Origin: Paulinella micropora
Lineage: Eukaryota > Cercozoa > Imbricatea > Euglyphida > Paulinellidae
Assembly (NCBI GenBank): GCA_019918135.1
Contig: WBZZ01004083.1
Coordinates: 165,001 to 229,000, forward strand
Length of the DNA: 64,000 nt
Reading direction: 5' to 3'
Shown here: positions 19,030-30,585 of the stretch, in pieces
Layout of the letters: each line of letters begins with the position of its first letter
Numbering within the stretch: the stretch's first letter is position 1
Translations under genes and position numbers: made by a program
Notes under the pieces: model-generated
The model's input: the letters and a program-made list of their open reading frames with translations, nothing else
Databases searched by the model: none
Told to the model about the DNA's origin: nothing

Positions 19030-22000
19030 GTGAGGGAGGTGTGGGAAGAATGGGGGAGAGGAGGGGGGGGGAGCGGCCTGCACGGGGAAGAGGAGCTCGT
19101 TTTGCTGCCCTGGCCCCTCCACCCACTTTTTTTTTCTTTCGCTCTCCAATTTTTTTCCTCTTTTCATATTTTTCATATTTCCGCAGATCTTGCGCACGAT
19201 GGCCGAGCCATAGCTCTGACAGGGCGCCGTCGGGTTGTGAGGCCCCTGTCCACCTGGTCCATTGACCACCACCCATCCATCCGCCGCAGAGATGCGCTGG
19301 AGCACGGTGCGCAGAGATCTGTGGAAATATGAAAAGTAGAAAAATTTTTTTTTTTGGATGCGTTTGCACGCGCAAACAAGGGGCGACGGGGGGGGGGGGG
19401 GGGAAACAGGGGACAAGGGAAAGAGGGGGGAACGGGGGGAGCACCCCCCCCCCCTTCCCTCTTCCCCTTCCTCTTTCTCCCTCCCCTTTGCCTCCCCCCT
19501 CCCCCTCGCCCGTCCTCTGGTTGTCGGGCAAAAAAAAATTTTTCTTCCTGATTTCATATTTTTCATATTTTTCTGATCTTGCGCACGGTGGCCGAGCCAT
19601 GGCTCCGACATGACGCAGTCGGACTCGTGAGGCCCTTGTCCACCTCAAGGAGCAGGGGGAGGGAGGGCCGCAGAAGCTACAAAAAATACATGAAACGCCT
19701 CAACTAAGCCCCCTCTTCCCCCTGCCCCAGTGCCAAGTATAACACGTTGTCGAGCTTTAACAAAAAGATTTTAGAAATTCTTGGCGCGCTCCCTGACAGG
19801 GGGGAATATGCATAGATATATCGTGCTTGCCCCCCTCCCCTGCCTCCTTCCTCCCCCTCTCCTAGTTCTCAGTGCCAAGATTAAAACTTTGTCAAGGATT
19901 TTTTTTTAATTAATTTTTTTGTACATTCTTAACGCGCCCCCTGCCCCTCCCCCTTCGCAGTCCCACTCCTAGTTTTCAGTGTCAAGTGTAAGACCCTCGA
20001 GCTTTAATGAAAAAAAATTTCGCACTTTCTTGGCGCCCTCTCTCTGCCCCTTTCCCTCTCCCACTCCCTGCTCTCAGACGAGAGGGTGTGGGGGGAGAGA
20101 AAGACAATTCGTGCTTCTTCCATGGCACGGACAGGGCACCGTCAGGGTCGTGAGGTCCCTTGTCCATCTGGTACATTGACCACCGCCCATTAATCTGCCA
20201 CAGGGCTGCGCTGGAGCACGGTGCGCAAGATCTGCGGAAATATGAAAAATATGAAAAGTAGAAAAAAGAATTTTTGGGATGCATTTGCACGCGCAAACAA
20301 GGGGCAAGGGAGGTAACAGGGACAAGGGGAAGAGGGGGGGAACGGGGGGGAGCACCCCCCTCCCCTTCCCTCCTCCCCTTCCATTTTCTCCCTCCTCTTT
20401 GCTTCCCCCTTCCCCTTGCACGTCCGCTTCTTTGGTTGTCGAGCAAAAAATTTCTTTTTCTTGATTTCATATTTTTCATATTTTTCTGACTTTGTGCACG
20501 GTGGCCGAGCCATGGCTCCGACATGACGCCGTCGGGGTTGTGAGGCCCTTGTCCACCTTGTATATTGATCACCGCCCACCCATCCGCCGCAGGGCTGCGC
20601 TGGAGCACTGTGCGCAAGATCTGCGGAAATATGAAAAATATGAAAAGTAGAAAAAAGAATTTTTTTTTGGGATGCGTTTGCACGCGCAAACAAGGGGCGA
20701 GGGGGGTAAACAGGGACAAGGGGAAGAGGGGGGGACGGGGGGAGCACCCCCCCTCCCCTTCCCTCCTCCCCTTCCTCTTTCTCCCTTTTCTTTGCCTCCC
20801 CTCCCCCCTTGCCCGTCCTTTGGTTGTCGGGCAATTTTTTTTTCCTGATTTCATATTTTTCATATTTTTCTGATCTTGCGCACGGTGGCCGAGCCATGGC
20901 TCCGACATGACGCCGTCGGGCTTGTGAGGGCCTTGTCCACCTCAAGGAGCAAGGGGAGGGAGGGCCGCAGAAGTTACAAAAAATACATGAAACGCCTCAA
21001 CTAAGCCCCCTCTTCCCCCTGCCCCAGTGCCAAGTGTAAGACTTTGCCGAGCTTTAACAAAAAGATTTTAGAACTTCTTGACGCGCTCCCTCCCCCTCCC
21101 CGCTCCCTGACAGGGGGGATTATGCATAAACATATCGTGCTTGCTCCCTTCCCTGTCTCCTTCGTCCCCCCCTCTCCTAGTTTTCAGTGTCAAGTGTAAA
21201 ACTTTGTCGAGTTTTAATTTAAAACAAAACTTTTTTTTACACTTTATTGGCGCAGTGGAGGGCTCACCGTCTGCTACGAATCGGCTACCGGCTTGGACAT
21301 CAGCTCAGAGCAGGGCTTGTCCCTCTCTCTCCTAGTTCTCAGTGCCAAGATTAAAAGTTTGTCAATAATTTTTTTATTAATTTTTTTTGTACATTCTTAA
21401 CGCGCCCCCTGCCCCTCCCCCTTCGCAGTCCCACTCCTAGTTTTCAGTGTCAAGTGTAAGACCGTCGAACTTTAATAAAAAAAATTTCGCACTTTCTTGG
21501 CGCCCTCTCTCTGCCCTTTCCCTCTCCCACTCCCTGCTCTCGGACGAGGGGGTGTGGGAGGGAGAGAAAGACAATTCGTGCTTCTTCCATGACAGGGCGC
21601 CGTTGTCGGGAGTCGTGAGGCCCTTGTCCATTTGGCACAGCAACCACCACCCATCCATCCGCCACAGGATCGTGCTGGAGCAAGGTGCGCAAGATCTGCG
21701 GAAATAGGAAGAATATGAAAAGCGAGAAAAAAATTTGGAATGCGTTTGCACGCGCAAACAAGGGACGAGAAGAGGGGGGGTAGCAGGGGGACAAGGGAAA
21801 CAGCGGGATGACAGAAAACCTGGGGGAGCACTCCCCTGCCACTTCTTTCCCCCCTCTTCCTCTCCCTCCCCCCCCCCCCCATCCCTTTCCCCGCCCCGTT
21901 TGTTTCTTTGGTTGTCGGGCAAAATTTTTTTTTCCTGATTTCATATTTTTCATATTTTTCTGACCTTGCGCACGATGGCTCAGCCATGGCTCCGACATGA

Positions 22001-24790
22001 CGCCGTCGGGGGGGTCGTGAGGCCCTTGTCTACCTAGTACAGTGACCACCGCCCATCCATCCGCCGCAGGGCTGCGCTGGAGCACTGTGCGCAAGATCTG
22101 CGGAAATATGAAAAATATGAAAAGTAGAAAAAAAAAATTTTTGGATGCGTTTGCACGCGCAAACAAGGGGCGAGGGGGTGTGATAGGGGACAAGGGGAAG
22201 AGGGGGGAACGGGGGGGTGGGAGCATCCCCCTCCCCTTCCCTCCTCCCCTTCCTCTTTCTCCCTCCTCTTTGCCTCCCCCCCCCCCCCTCTCGCCCGTCT
22301 GTTTCTTTGGTTGTCGGGCAAAAATTTTTTTTTTCCTGATTTCATATTTTTCATATTTTTCTGACCTTGCGCACGGTGGCCGAGCAATGGCTCCGACATG
22401 ACGCCGTCGTGCTCGTGAGGCCCTTGTCCACCTCAAGGAGCATGGGCAGGGGAGGGGCGCAGAAGCTACAGAAAAATACATGAAACGCCTCAACTAAGCC
22501 CCCTCTCCCCTTGCCCCAGTGCTAAGTGTAGGACTTTGTCGAGCTTTAACTCAGCGTGACAACTTCTTGGCGCGCTCCCTCCTCCTTCCGCTCCTTGGTA
22601 GGGGAAAAGATGCATAGACATATCGTGCTTGCTCCCTCCCCTGCCTCCTAGTTCTCAGTGTCAAGTGTAAAACTTTGTCGAGTTTTAATTTAAAACAAAC
22701 TTTTTTTTTCCACTTTCCTGGCGCTTCACTCCCGTGCTTCTTCCCTCTCCCTCTCCTAATTTTCCGTGCCAAGTGTAAGACCGTCGAGCTTTAATAAAAA
22801 AAATTCGAACTTTTTTGGCGCCCTCTCTCTCCCCCTTCCCTCTCTCACTCCCTGCTCTCAGACGAGGGGGTGTGTGTGTGGGGGGGGGGGGGGGAGAGAG
22901 AAAGACAATTTGTGCTTCTTCCATGGCACGGACAGGGCGTCGTCGGGAGTCGTGAGGCTCTTGTCCATCTGGCACAGCGACCAACACCGATCCATCCGCC
23001 GCAGGATCGTGCTGGAGCGCGGTGCGTAAGATCTGCGGAAATATGAAGAATATGAAAAGTAGAAAAAAAAAATTTTGGGATGCGTTTGCACGCGCAAACA
23101 AGGGACCAGGGGGGGGGAGGGTTAACAGGGGACAAGGGAAAGAAGGGGGAACGGGGGGAGGGGGGGAGCACTCCCCTCCCCTTCCCCCCCCCCTTCCTCT
23201 TTCTTCCTCCCGTTTGCCTTCCCCCCTTCCCCCTTCCCCGGTCTGTTTCTTTGGTTGTCGAGCAAAAATTTTTTTTTTCATGATTTCATATTTTTCATAT
23301 TTTCTGACCTTGCGCACGGTGGCCAAGCCATGGCACCGACAGGGCGCCGTCGGGATCGTGAGGCCCTTGTCTACCTGGGGACATTGACCACCGCCCATCC
23401 ATCCGCCGCAGCCAAGGGGGGGTCAAATAGCAGGGGGGGCAGAACTGAAGCAAAATCAGTGCCAGAATTAAAGCTTTGCCATGATTTGTTTTGAACTTTG
23501 TACATTTCTTAGCACGCCCCTGCCTTACACTTCTCTCAGCCGCCCCCCTGTTCTCAGTGTCAAGTGTAAGACTTTGTCGAGTTTTAATTAAAAAACTTTT
23601 TTTTTGCAAATTCTTGGAGCTTCCTACCGCTCCCATCTCCGTCGCAGGGCTGCGCTGGAGCACGGTGTGCAAGATATGAGGAAATATGAAAAATATGAAA
23701 AATAGAAAAGTTTTTTTGGGATGCGTTTGCACGCACAAACAAGGGACGAGGGGGGTAACAGGGAACAAGGGGAAGAGGGGGAAGGGGGGGGGGGGGGGAA
23801 GAAAGGAGCACTCTCCTCCCCTTCCCTTATCCTATTTGCCGGTCTGTTTCTTTGGTTGTCGGGGGAAAAAATATTTTTTTCCTGATTTCATATTTTTCAT
23901 ATTTTTCTGACCTTGCGCACGGTGGCCGAGCCATGGCTTCGACAGGACGCCGTTGGGGTCGTGCGGCTATTGTTCACCTGAGACATTGACCACCGCCCAC
24001 CCATCCACCGCAGGGCTGCACTGGAGCACGGTGCGCAAGATCTGCGGAAATATGAAAAGTAGAAGAAAAAAATTTTTTTTGGATGCGTTTGCACGCACAT
24101 ACAAGGGACGAAGGGGGTGGCAGGGGGGCAAGGGGAAGGAGGGGAAGAGGGGGGGAGGGAAAAAAGCACTCCCCTCCCCTTCCCTCCTTCCCTTCCTCTT
24201 TCTCTCTCCTCTTTCTCCCTCCTCTTTGCCTTCCCCTTCCCTCTTCCCCGGTCTGTTTTTTTGGTTGTCGGGCCAAAATTTTTTTTTTCCTGATTTCATA
24301 TTTTTCATATTTTTCTGACCTTGCGCACGGTGGCCGAGCCATTGCACGGACAGGACGCCGTCAGGGTCATGAAGGCCCTTGTCCACCTTGGACATTGACC
24401 ACCGCCATCCATCCGCCGCAGGGCTGCGCTGGAGCACGGTGCGCAAGATCTGCGGAAATATGAAAAATATGAAAAGTGGAAAAAAAATGTGGGATGCGTT
24501 TGCACGCGCAAACAAGGGACGAGGGGGGTGACAAGGGGCAAGGGGAAAGAGGGGGGAGGGGGAGGAGCACTCCCCTCCCCTTGCCCCCCTCCCCTTCCTC
24601 TTTCTCCCTTTCCTTTGCCTTCCCCCTTCCCCTTCCCCGGTCTTTTTTTTGGTTGTCGGACAATTTTTTTTTCCTGATTTCATATTTTTCATATTTACGC
24701 AGATTTTGCGCACGGTGGCCGAGCCATGGCACGGACAGGACGCAGTCGAGTTCGTGAGCCCTTGTCCACCTGGTACATTGACCACCGCCG
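19030..24790. repeat. Dense array of about nine fold-back repeats plus 3'-end-like motifs
   Basis: The unit is GGTGCGCAAGATCTGCGG and AAATATGAAAAATATGAAAAG, a G-then-C-rich spacer with GCGTTTGCACGCGCAAACAA, then CTTTTCATATTTTTCATATT and a TTGCGCAC end, so the arms are inverted. A link of about 110 bp (GAGCCATGGCACGGACAGG ... CATCCATCCGCCGCAGGG) joins one unit to the next. Left arms recur near 19,295, 20,215, 20,610, 21,680, 22,080, 23,015, 23,660, 24,025 and 24,435. Three intervals (19,620-20,110, 21,000-21,530, 22,500-22,850) instead carry copies of the AAGTGTAAGACTTTGTCGAG motif. Open frames here repeat between units and look like low complexity, not genes. Confidence 0.85.
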
Positions 24791-24841
24791 GTCCATCAAA
24801 CTTATAAGCAAGGAACTGTAGACGCAGAAACAAAAAGGGAA

Positions 24842-26347
24842 ATGAGTTATTTTCTGGCCATGACTCTGAGGAGGTCAACACGATCCACTCGCGGGATCCC
24901 CCCTCTATCGCCGCGCCCCCCTGCAGCACAGACCAGGCCACACAAAAAAACCAAACCAAACGAGCCCGCCGTCGAGCAGTCTTGCTGGCTGTTAAAACTG
25001 CCCGACAATCTCTGGCCGCTGGTGAGAGACCTGGCAGGCGCAGAGAAAGTTGGCAGGTTCGCTCTCGCGTGCCGAGATTCCTTGGCTTTAGTCCAGGGGC
25101 CTGCCTTCTGGGGAAACTACGAGCAGCCAGTGTTTTCGTTCTCAAACGAGCAGCACCTGAGAGTACTCAGGTTCTTTACTCGCGGCTGCCTCAAAGCTAA
25201 ATGGCCTTTACAACAGTTGGTGCTAGAACAGCCCTAGTACTACTACTACCAAGACCGCCAACGCTGGTCGGACTACCAGGGCTATTCCCTAGACAGAGTT
25301 ACGGTAGAAACCTTGATCCTGGAGGGCGGATGGCACTCTGACCGAATGCGGCAAGAAAATAAGGCCCTGGACGAGTTTGGTTGCATCCACAACCTAGTGG
25401 CAAGAGGCACCATCAACATCTGCCTGTCTATGCGTGACAGCCTGCACACCCGGACTCTCCAGTCACTCGTGATTTCGCGCCAAAGCGTCCACGACGAAAA
25501 CCTCCAGGCTTTGCAGGAGCTTCAGCAATTAGAGAACCTGGCGCTTCACCAGTGTGATCAGATTACAGACAGAGGGCTGGCACACCTATGTTCGATGCCT
25601 AAACTCAAGAAACTCTGCCTATCCTCTTGCGGCCAAATCAATGGCTCCGGCCTGCAGAACCTGCAAATCACGGGGCTGACATTGCGCAAATTACCTACGA
25701 GCGTCCTTCAGCAACTGCCTTTGCTCGCGAAGCTACAGGAGCTGGACTTGTTAGACTTTGGGCCCCTCTCAGCACCTGAAATAAGGGCGCTTAATAAAAA
25801 CCTCACACAGCTCAGGCTAGCTCTTGACCGTGACTTTTCGAATGAGCTGCTTGACGAAATAGTCGGCTTGCAGGGCCTGCAGGCCCTGTGCCTATCAGAG
25901 TGTAGGAGCATCACCCTGCGGGGCTTGGCTAAATTGCAGCGCTGCCCCGGGCTCCAAGAACTGCGTTTGGGACAGGCCAATCTATTTGCAGACCTCAGTG
26001 TACTGCATGCGTTTCGCTCGCTTCGCGCTTTGAAACTGTCGCGCTGTGGAATTCCAATCAGTACAAATATATTTAGGAGCTTACCTACGGGACTCGCAGG
26101 CTGCAAGAGCCTACAACGGCTAGTGTTAAGGTTATACCTCATAACCAACTCGATTCTCTCCGAGTTAAAGCAGTGTCATAGGCTGCAAGAACTAGAATTT
26201 AATTGGTGCTGTTTCAATGAAGATATTGCCGAGCTGAGGCATTGCCGAGCGTTGCGGAAGGTTACGTTCAGCGAGTACGGAATTCCGCCAGAAGAGATGT
26301 TGCATCGGCTCAAGCAGGCCAAGCCCGGTTTGCAAGTTAAACAATAA
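24842..26347 (+). pseudogene. F-box-like LRR gene with one in-frame TAG
   Basis: A 502-codon frame from the ATG at 24,842, interrupted only by TAG at 25,235-25,237; both sides are in one frame and both look like protein. Residues about 48-95 (LLKLPDNLWPLVRDLAGAEK, VGRFALACRDS, FWGNYEQ) resemble an F-box. After residue 180 there are canonical LRRs of the AMN1/FBXL type: LQSLVISRQSVHDENLQALQ, LENLALHQCDQITDRGLAHL, LKKLCLSSCGQINGSGLQNL, LQALCLSECRSITLRGLAKL. The sequence after the TAG begins with a run of four Tyr codons. It may be a fresh pseudogene or a sequence error. The 3' flank ends in TTTTTTTTAAAGAGG. Confidence 0.75.
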
Positions 26348-26425
26348 TTTTTTTTTAAAGAGGCTGAGGAAAGAGAAAAAGAAAATGGTGATGTTTTGCT
26401 ACGCGCAGCAGCTGTCACCAATAAT

Positions 26426-27250
26426 TCAATAAATAGGCCATTTCTCTTGTGCCAACTCGATCACGGGTTGCAAACTTTCCTCTAACGACTGTCTGACTGT
26501 ACGTATACGTCGAAGGGTCACTAGAAAGAAATACGCCATATTCTTCCCGGATTCACGCCGCCAATCATCGCCATCGTACCATCGATGTTTAGGAATCCAT
26601 TTGAATTCCAAATAACTTTTAGCGCGTGCCTCAAAGTCGGGTGGTGGAAACACGGGCGAATCCCATTTGTTCAGAATATTTAGCATCTCCTCTCCCTCCC
26701 CTGTCGCTACTTCCTCCCCTGTCGCGCACTTTGTATCCTTTCGTATCGTACAGTCTTCTACAGGTTTTATCATGGATACCACTTGCTGCCTCTGCTCTGG
26801 TGTAATTCGCTGTATTTCTGTAGCTCGTCCCGCCTTCGCTTGAAGCATCCTTACCCGAGCCGAGTACTGATCTACCTGCTGCTGCAGCAAGCTTAAATCT
26901 TTTAGTTGTTTCTCGACTCTTGCTTCTGCTAGTTGTACGGATTCGTTCCGTAGGGCCCAGCGCAGTTCCTCTTTTTCTTGCTCCAGACGTTTTGTTGCTT
27001 GTTGGATGTTGGTAGATTGAGACTTGATGCCATCTTTAATTTCGTTCATGTTGGCCATCTTAATTGCTATAGACATGGGTTCTGGTGTAATTACCGAAAT
27101 CTGACGCGTCTTTTCTGCTAACTCAATCGGCGCTTTTCGCCAATCGTTGTTCAACTTGTCAATAGAAAATTCGTAGAAGATCACGACAGGTTGTCCGTCA
27201 TCTTTGACATATCGACTGGATTTATCCCACGTAGCAAATTTTGTGTGCAT
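26426..27250 (-). CDS. Coiled-coil protein of unknown function
   Basis: About 274 residues from the ATG at 27,250. Residues about 90-160 are rich in Glu, Gln, Lys and Leu with heptad-like spacing (ATKRLEQEKEELRWALRNES, VEKQLKDLSLLQQQVDQYSA) and should form a coiled coil. A short duplicated CATGEEVATGEG stretch follows. The C-terminal 80 residues are aromatic and basic (LEFKWIPKHRWYDGDDWRR). No family is recognised. The frame stays open upstream of the ATG into the fold-back repeat at 27,276-27,530, so the true N terminus could have been replaced by that repeat. It is divergent from the gene at 27,564. Confidence 0.6.
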   Translation of the reverse strand: MHTKFATWDKSSRYVKDDGQPVVIFYEFSIDKLNNDWRKAPIELAEKTRQISVITPEPMSIAIKMANMNEIKDGIKSQSTNIQQATKRLEQEKEELRWALRNESVQLAEARVEKQLKDLSLLQQQVDQYSARVRMLQAKAGRATEIQRITPEQRQQVVSMIKPVEDCTIRKDTKCATGEEVATGEGEEMLNILNKWDSPVFPPPDFEARAKSYLEFKWIPKHRWYDGDDWRRESGKNMAYFFLVTLRRIRTVRQSLEESLQPVIELAQEKWPIY

Positions 27251-27275
27251 GGGTATTTTTTCGCGATGTACTTTG

Positions 27276-27535
27276 CCGCAGGGCTGCGCTGGAGCACGGT
27301 GCGCAAGATCTGCGAAAACAGGAAAAATATGAAAAGTAGCAAAAAAATTTTTTTGGGATGCAGAGGAGAACAGGGGGGGGGGAGCACTCCCCTCCCCTTC
27401 TCCCCCTCCCCTTCCTCGTTCTCCCCCCCCCCCCCCCCTCTTTGCCACCCCCCCCTTGCCCGTCCTTTGGTTGTCGGGTAAAAAAAATTTCCTGATTTCA
27501 TATTTTTCATATTTTTCTGACCTTGCGACTTCTTG
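27276..27535. repeat. Single fold-back repeat between divergent genes
   Basis: One copy of the 19-24.8 kb unit: GCCGCAGGGCTGCGCTGGAG, GCGCAAGATCTGCG, a G/C spacer and TTTCATATTTTTCATATTTT ending at CTGACCTTGCG. It lies directly between the two start regions and so may have replaced part of a shared promoter. Confidence 0.75.
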
Positions 27536-27563
27536 CTAATTACGCAGAAAAAAAAAGAAGTGT

Positions 27564-28937
27564 ATGACCGTAATAAAGGCCCTGCGTGGCTTTATACAAA
27601 AGGTCAAAGAATGTCCCTTGCGTCTGAATGTGAAGAAATTACCCCCGGCCGCTGCCTTTATAGTCATACGAAAAGCCATTTCTCCGACAAACCCAGCCCA
27701 GCTAAAGCTACGCGTGCAAGAGTATTTCGTGCGCCAAGGCATCCGACAGGTTATGTACAAGCTAGGGCAGGAGCTCGAAAGGGCGTCGGGGCAGGCGCTG
27801 TGGAATTCAAAGACACAATATCCGCACCCTGGGTACATTTGCCGCAAAGCCTGCTCGCTAGCGCGAGAGCAAACAATCACATTTCATGATGAGACACTGC
27901 TAACTTGCATAGTCATGCTGGAAGATTATCTACAACGACGCATGGAGCCTGAAGCCAAACAACGCTTGGAAGACTCAGTCAAACAATGCTTGGAAGGCCT
28001 AAGAGGCGAGCTATACAAAATGCAGCCCGAGGAAGCCAAGACATCGGCGCCTCCCAGCGAAGATTATCTGCTCAACTTGTTCTGGCCTGTGGCACGGCTT
28101 GTTGACTACGTGCAGCGAAACGCGGACACCAAGCCCGACGACGAGTCGATCCGCAGGGCCAAGCATGGTGATGAAGAGCGTGTGGGTTTGCAAGAATTCA
28201 TGGGAGGCAAATCGTTCCTATCGGACCCATCCGACGCCGAATTCAATCTGCTGCGGGTCGGCGACAATAGCGTCATCAGGAGGCAACTCTACAACCGAAC
28301 GACGGACAGGCTGCTCGACGACTACTGGGATCACGTAATCGACGTCTTGGAGAAAACCTTTGGGGAAACCGCAATGAAGGAGCTGACAAAGCAAATTCGC
28401 AACAAACGCCTTGACGACGTAAACGGTGTTGACGACGGCGCAAGCAACGCGTGGATTGATTACTTTGAGTTCCACGAACTAGGCATATATCCGGACGCCC
28501 TGCCTACAGGGTACAACCTGGGAGGAAAGGAGACGGAGATAGTTTTCCTGTACAAAGCGTATGTTTTGTCACTTGTCACCATGGACCTCGAGGATTACTC
28601 GCGCCATTGTCAATTTGACTCATGCTTGGCCTGGGAGTACGTCTGTGAGTATTTTCGGTTTCGGTATGCGACCCCCGTCGAAAGGGGTCGGAGCTTAGTC
28701 TTCTTATCTAGAGATTATTTCCTGTTTGCGGCAAACCCTTTGCTGCACTACACCGACTGCATCGGCTACAAATACGGGGTCACCACGATCTTACGCCAGC
28801 TTCCCGAGGCCCAAAAGCTTTGCGGCTCGTGTTTCAGGTTAAAGGATGTATTGGCAAAAGTAGCAGAGGTGTATCCTGACGTTTTGGCACGCCTTATCAC
28901 CAACGAACTGTATCCTACGAAAATACGGAGACAATAA
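27564..28937 (+). CDS. Unknown intracellular protein, 457 residues
   Basis: Uninterrupted frame with an ATG at 27,564. No signal peptide or membrane helix. The composition is that of a mainly helical soluble protein, with segments such as LLNLFWPVARLVDYVQRNAD, DYWDHVIDVLEKTFGETAMK and AWIDYFEFHELGIYPDALP. C-terminal Cys pairs (KLCGSCFRL) are too few for a clear zinc site. I recognise no family. The stop TAA is followed by ATAAAAAG and then AAGTGTAAGGCTTTGTAAAA and TTTAATAAAAA, a copy of the common 3'-end motif that could serve as its polyadenylation region. Confidence 0.75.
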   Translation: MTVIKALRGFIQKVKECPLRLNVKKLPPAAAFIVIRKAISPTNPAQLKLRVQEYFVRQGIRQVMYKLGQELERASGQALWNSKTQYPHPGYICRKACSLAREQTITFHDETLLTCIVMLEDYLQRRMEPEAKQRLEDSVKQCLEGLRGELYKMQPEEAKTSAPPSEDYLLNLFWPVARLVDYVQRNADTKPDDESIRRAKHGDEERVGLQEFMGGKSFLSDPSDAEFNLLRVGDNSVIRRQLYNRTTDRLLDDYWDHVIDVLEKTFGETAMKELTKQIRNKRLDDVNGVDDGASNAWIDYFEFHELGIYPDALPTGYNLGGKETEIVFLYKAYVLSLVTMDLEDYSRHCQFDSCLAWEYVCEYFRFRYATPVERGRSLVFLSRDYFLFAANPLLHYTDCIGYKYGVTTILRQLPEAQKLCGSCFRLKDVLAKVAEVYPDVLARLITNELYPTKIRRQ

Positions 28938-29065
28938 AAAGTTAGACCCCAAGTGTAAGGCTTTGTAAAACTTTAATAAAAATTATGACAAGGGGAACAT
29001 AAAGGAACGTGAAGGACGAGGGGGGGGGGTTGGAAAACAGTCGTTTACGTTGAGAACAGTTCTCA

Positions 29066-30343
29066 TTAGTTACTGCTGTTGCTGCTGCTATTACTACTGC
29101 TAGCAATAGCTCCGGCTTCCGCTACAGAGGTAGTCAAATGGTACATTTTCCAGAGCGGCTGCAATAAATACGGAGCCCTGGTCTTTAGTGAGTCCCAGCT
29201 GCTCATAGCATAGGCGATGCCTCGTTGTTTCACGAGTGTGCTCTGGATATTCCCCTTTCTAAAGCAGTTTATGAGGAGGGCTGTGTCGTTTTGTAAGTAG
29301 GTATAGAACTTGTGCGTTACCTCGGCAACCTGCAGCGCGGGGTACGCAGCGCTGGGCTCGCGATGGGCATCGCACTGGCCGTAATCTTGGAGAAAAGATT
29401 TCCAGTACGCTTAGCGGTTGTCGGCTGGGGGAAAGTCCAGGGGGCAGTGCCAGAACCAGACAACACGGATCCACAGCTTATCTGTGTGTATAGGCTCGCG
29501 CTGTATCTCGCGTTGTCTGGCACAACATTCGCCGTCACAAAAATGCTTTTTGCGCGGGTAGAGATATTGTGTCTCGCCGTGTATCTTAACTTCAGTAATT
29601 TCCTTTCTGTACCCAGGTGTCCAGACTGGGCCGCTTTCCTGGATTTCGTATACAGCCCGTATACCCGTGCCCCGTGAGTTACGCGTAAAACACTCAAAAG
29701 CAGAATCTGCATCCCCCCTGACGGTCTCCATCACACTCAAGAGCTGACTCAATGTCTGGACACGGAGTCCGTAGAGCAAAAAGACCAGCCTGTTATTCGT
29801 AATGCGCAAAGCACTCTCTAGCGCGTCTGGTAGTATCATCAGCCTGCTCCAGACACCCCTCCGGGCACACGCAGGCACATCCTCCATCCTAGTTGGCCTA
29901 ACCAGCAGAGAGCGAACTGCATCGTCGCGGGGATCGAGTGGGCCGTGCTCGTAGGGGCGCAGAACTTCCAAGGTTAGCACAAACGAGAGTAGCTTGTCAG
30001 TGTTAGTACGTAGTAAGAGTGCAACCGTCTCTGCGCTTCCCTCGATACGAATTTTTTCGGCTCCGGCAGCTGAGGGCTTTGCCGCTGCCTGTAAGAGGGG
30101 TGAGTCCACCACGGCGAGTTGACCAGCGGTAGCCTCTAGTGTTTCCCCTGTGCGGAATAACAGAGTTAGTTTCCGTGCGTTTGTTCTGTCAACGCCCGCA
30201 CGCTCGTCGTCCTCCAGGGCGGGCACTTGTTCCGACCACGCCGCTGCCTGTTCAGCTGGTTTGTGCCGTTTCAAGGCTGGGGGGGTTCCGGCAGCTGGCC
30301 GAGGTGTCCGACATATTCGGCTGATCTTGTCCTTTCGGCTCAT
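29066..30343 (-). pseudogene. BTB-like protein gene with one in-frame TAA
   Basis: The ATG at 30,343 opens MSRKDKISRICRTP. After a disordered start, residues about 57-120 (LTLLFRTGETLEATAGQLAV, DSPLLQ, IRIEG, LLLRTNTDKLLSFV) resemble a BTB/POZ fold, a dimerisation and Cul3-adaptor domain; this is a weak match. The rest is not recognised. A TAA at 29,411-29,413 interrupts the frame, and coding-like sequence continues in the same frame (AYWKSFLQDYGQCDAHREPS, LLQPLWKMYHLTTSV) to a Ser/Asn repeat and the stop at 29,066-29,068. Total length would be about 425 codons. It may be a recent pseudogene or a sequence error. Confidence 0.65.
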
Positions 30344-30429
30344 GGGCTCTTTAGAACTTTAGTTACCCAGCGTACACGCAGATACACACGACCGTGTACA
30401 CAGCAGTCTGAGGGACTCCCAATGTTCGA

Positions 30430-30585
30430 TTTTGCACACACACGCGCGCGGCGCCCCCCCCCCCCCAAGATTAAAGCTTTGTCAAGAATTTTTTTGTTTG
30501 TACATTCTTAGCGGTGCCCAAGGACGAAGCTAAGGGCGCACAATACTGGTTGTAGGCGGTCTCCCGCATCTGCGCGGCGTAGCCG
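30430..30585. repeat. Repeat scraps including a Sel1 gene fragment
   Basis: 30,467-30,510 carries the AGATTAAAGCTTTGTCAAG form of the 3' motif. Directly joined to it, 30,511-30,545 (GTGCCCAAGGACGAAGCTAA) is a near-identical piece of the last Sel1 repeat at 11,929-11,963. Confidence 0.7.

Noticed and set aside
19620-24760. Many reverse-strand frames of 90-390 codons
   Set aside because: They repeat between fold-back units, consist of C/G- and T-run translations and end arbitrarily. The conservation follows the DNA unit, not a protein.
6058-29413. Reassigned stop codon in this organism
   Set aside because: The in-frame stops are TAA, TAG and TGA, while intact genes end with TGA, TAA and TAG.
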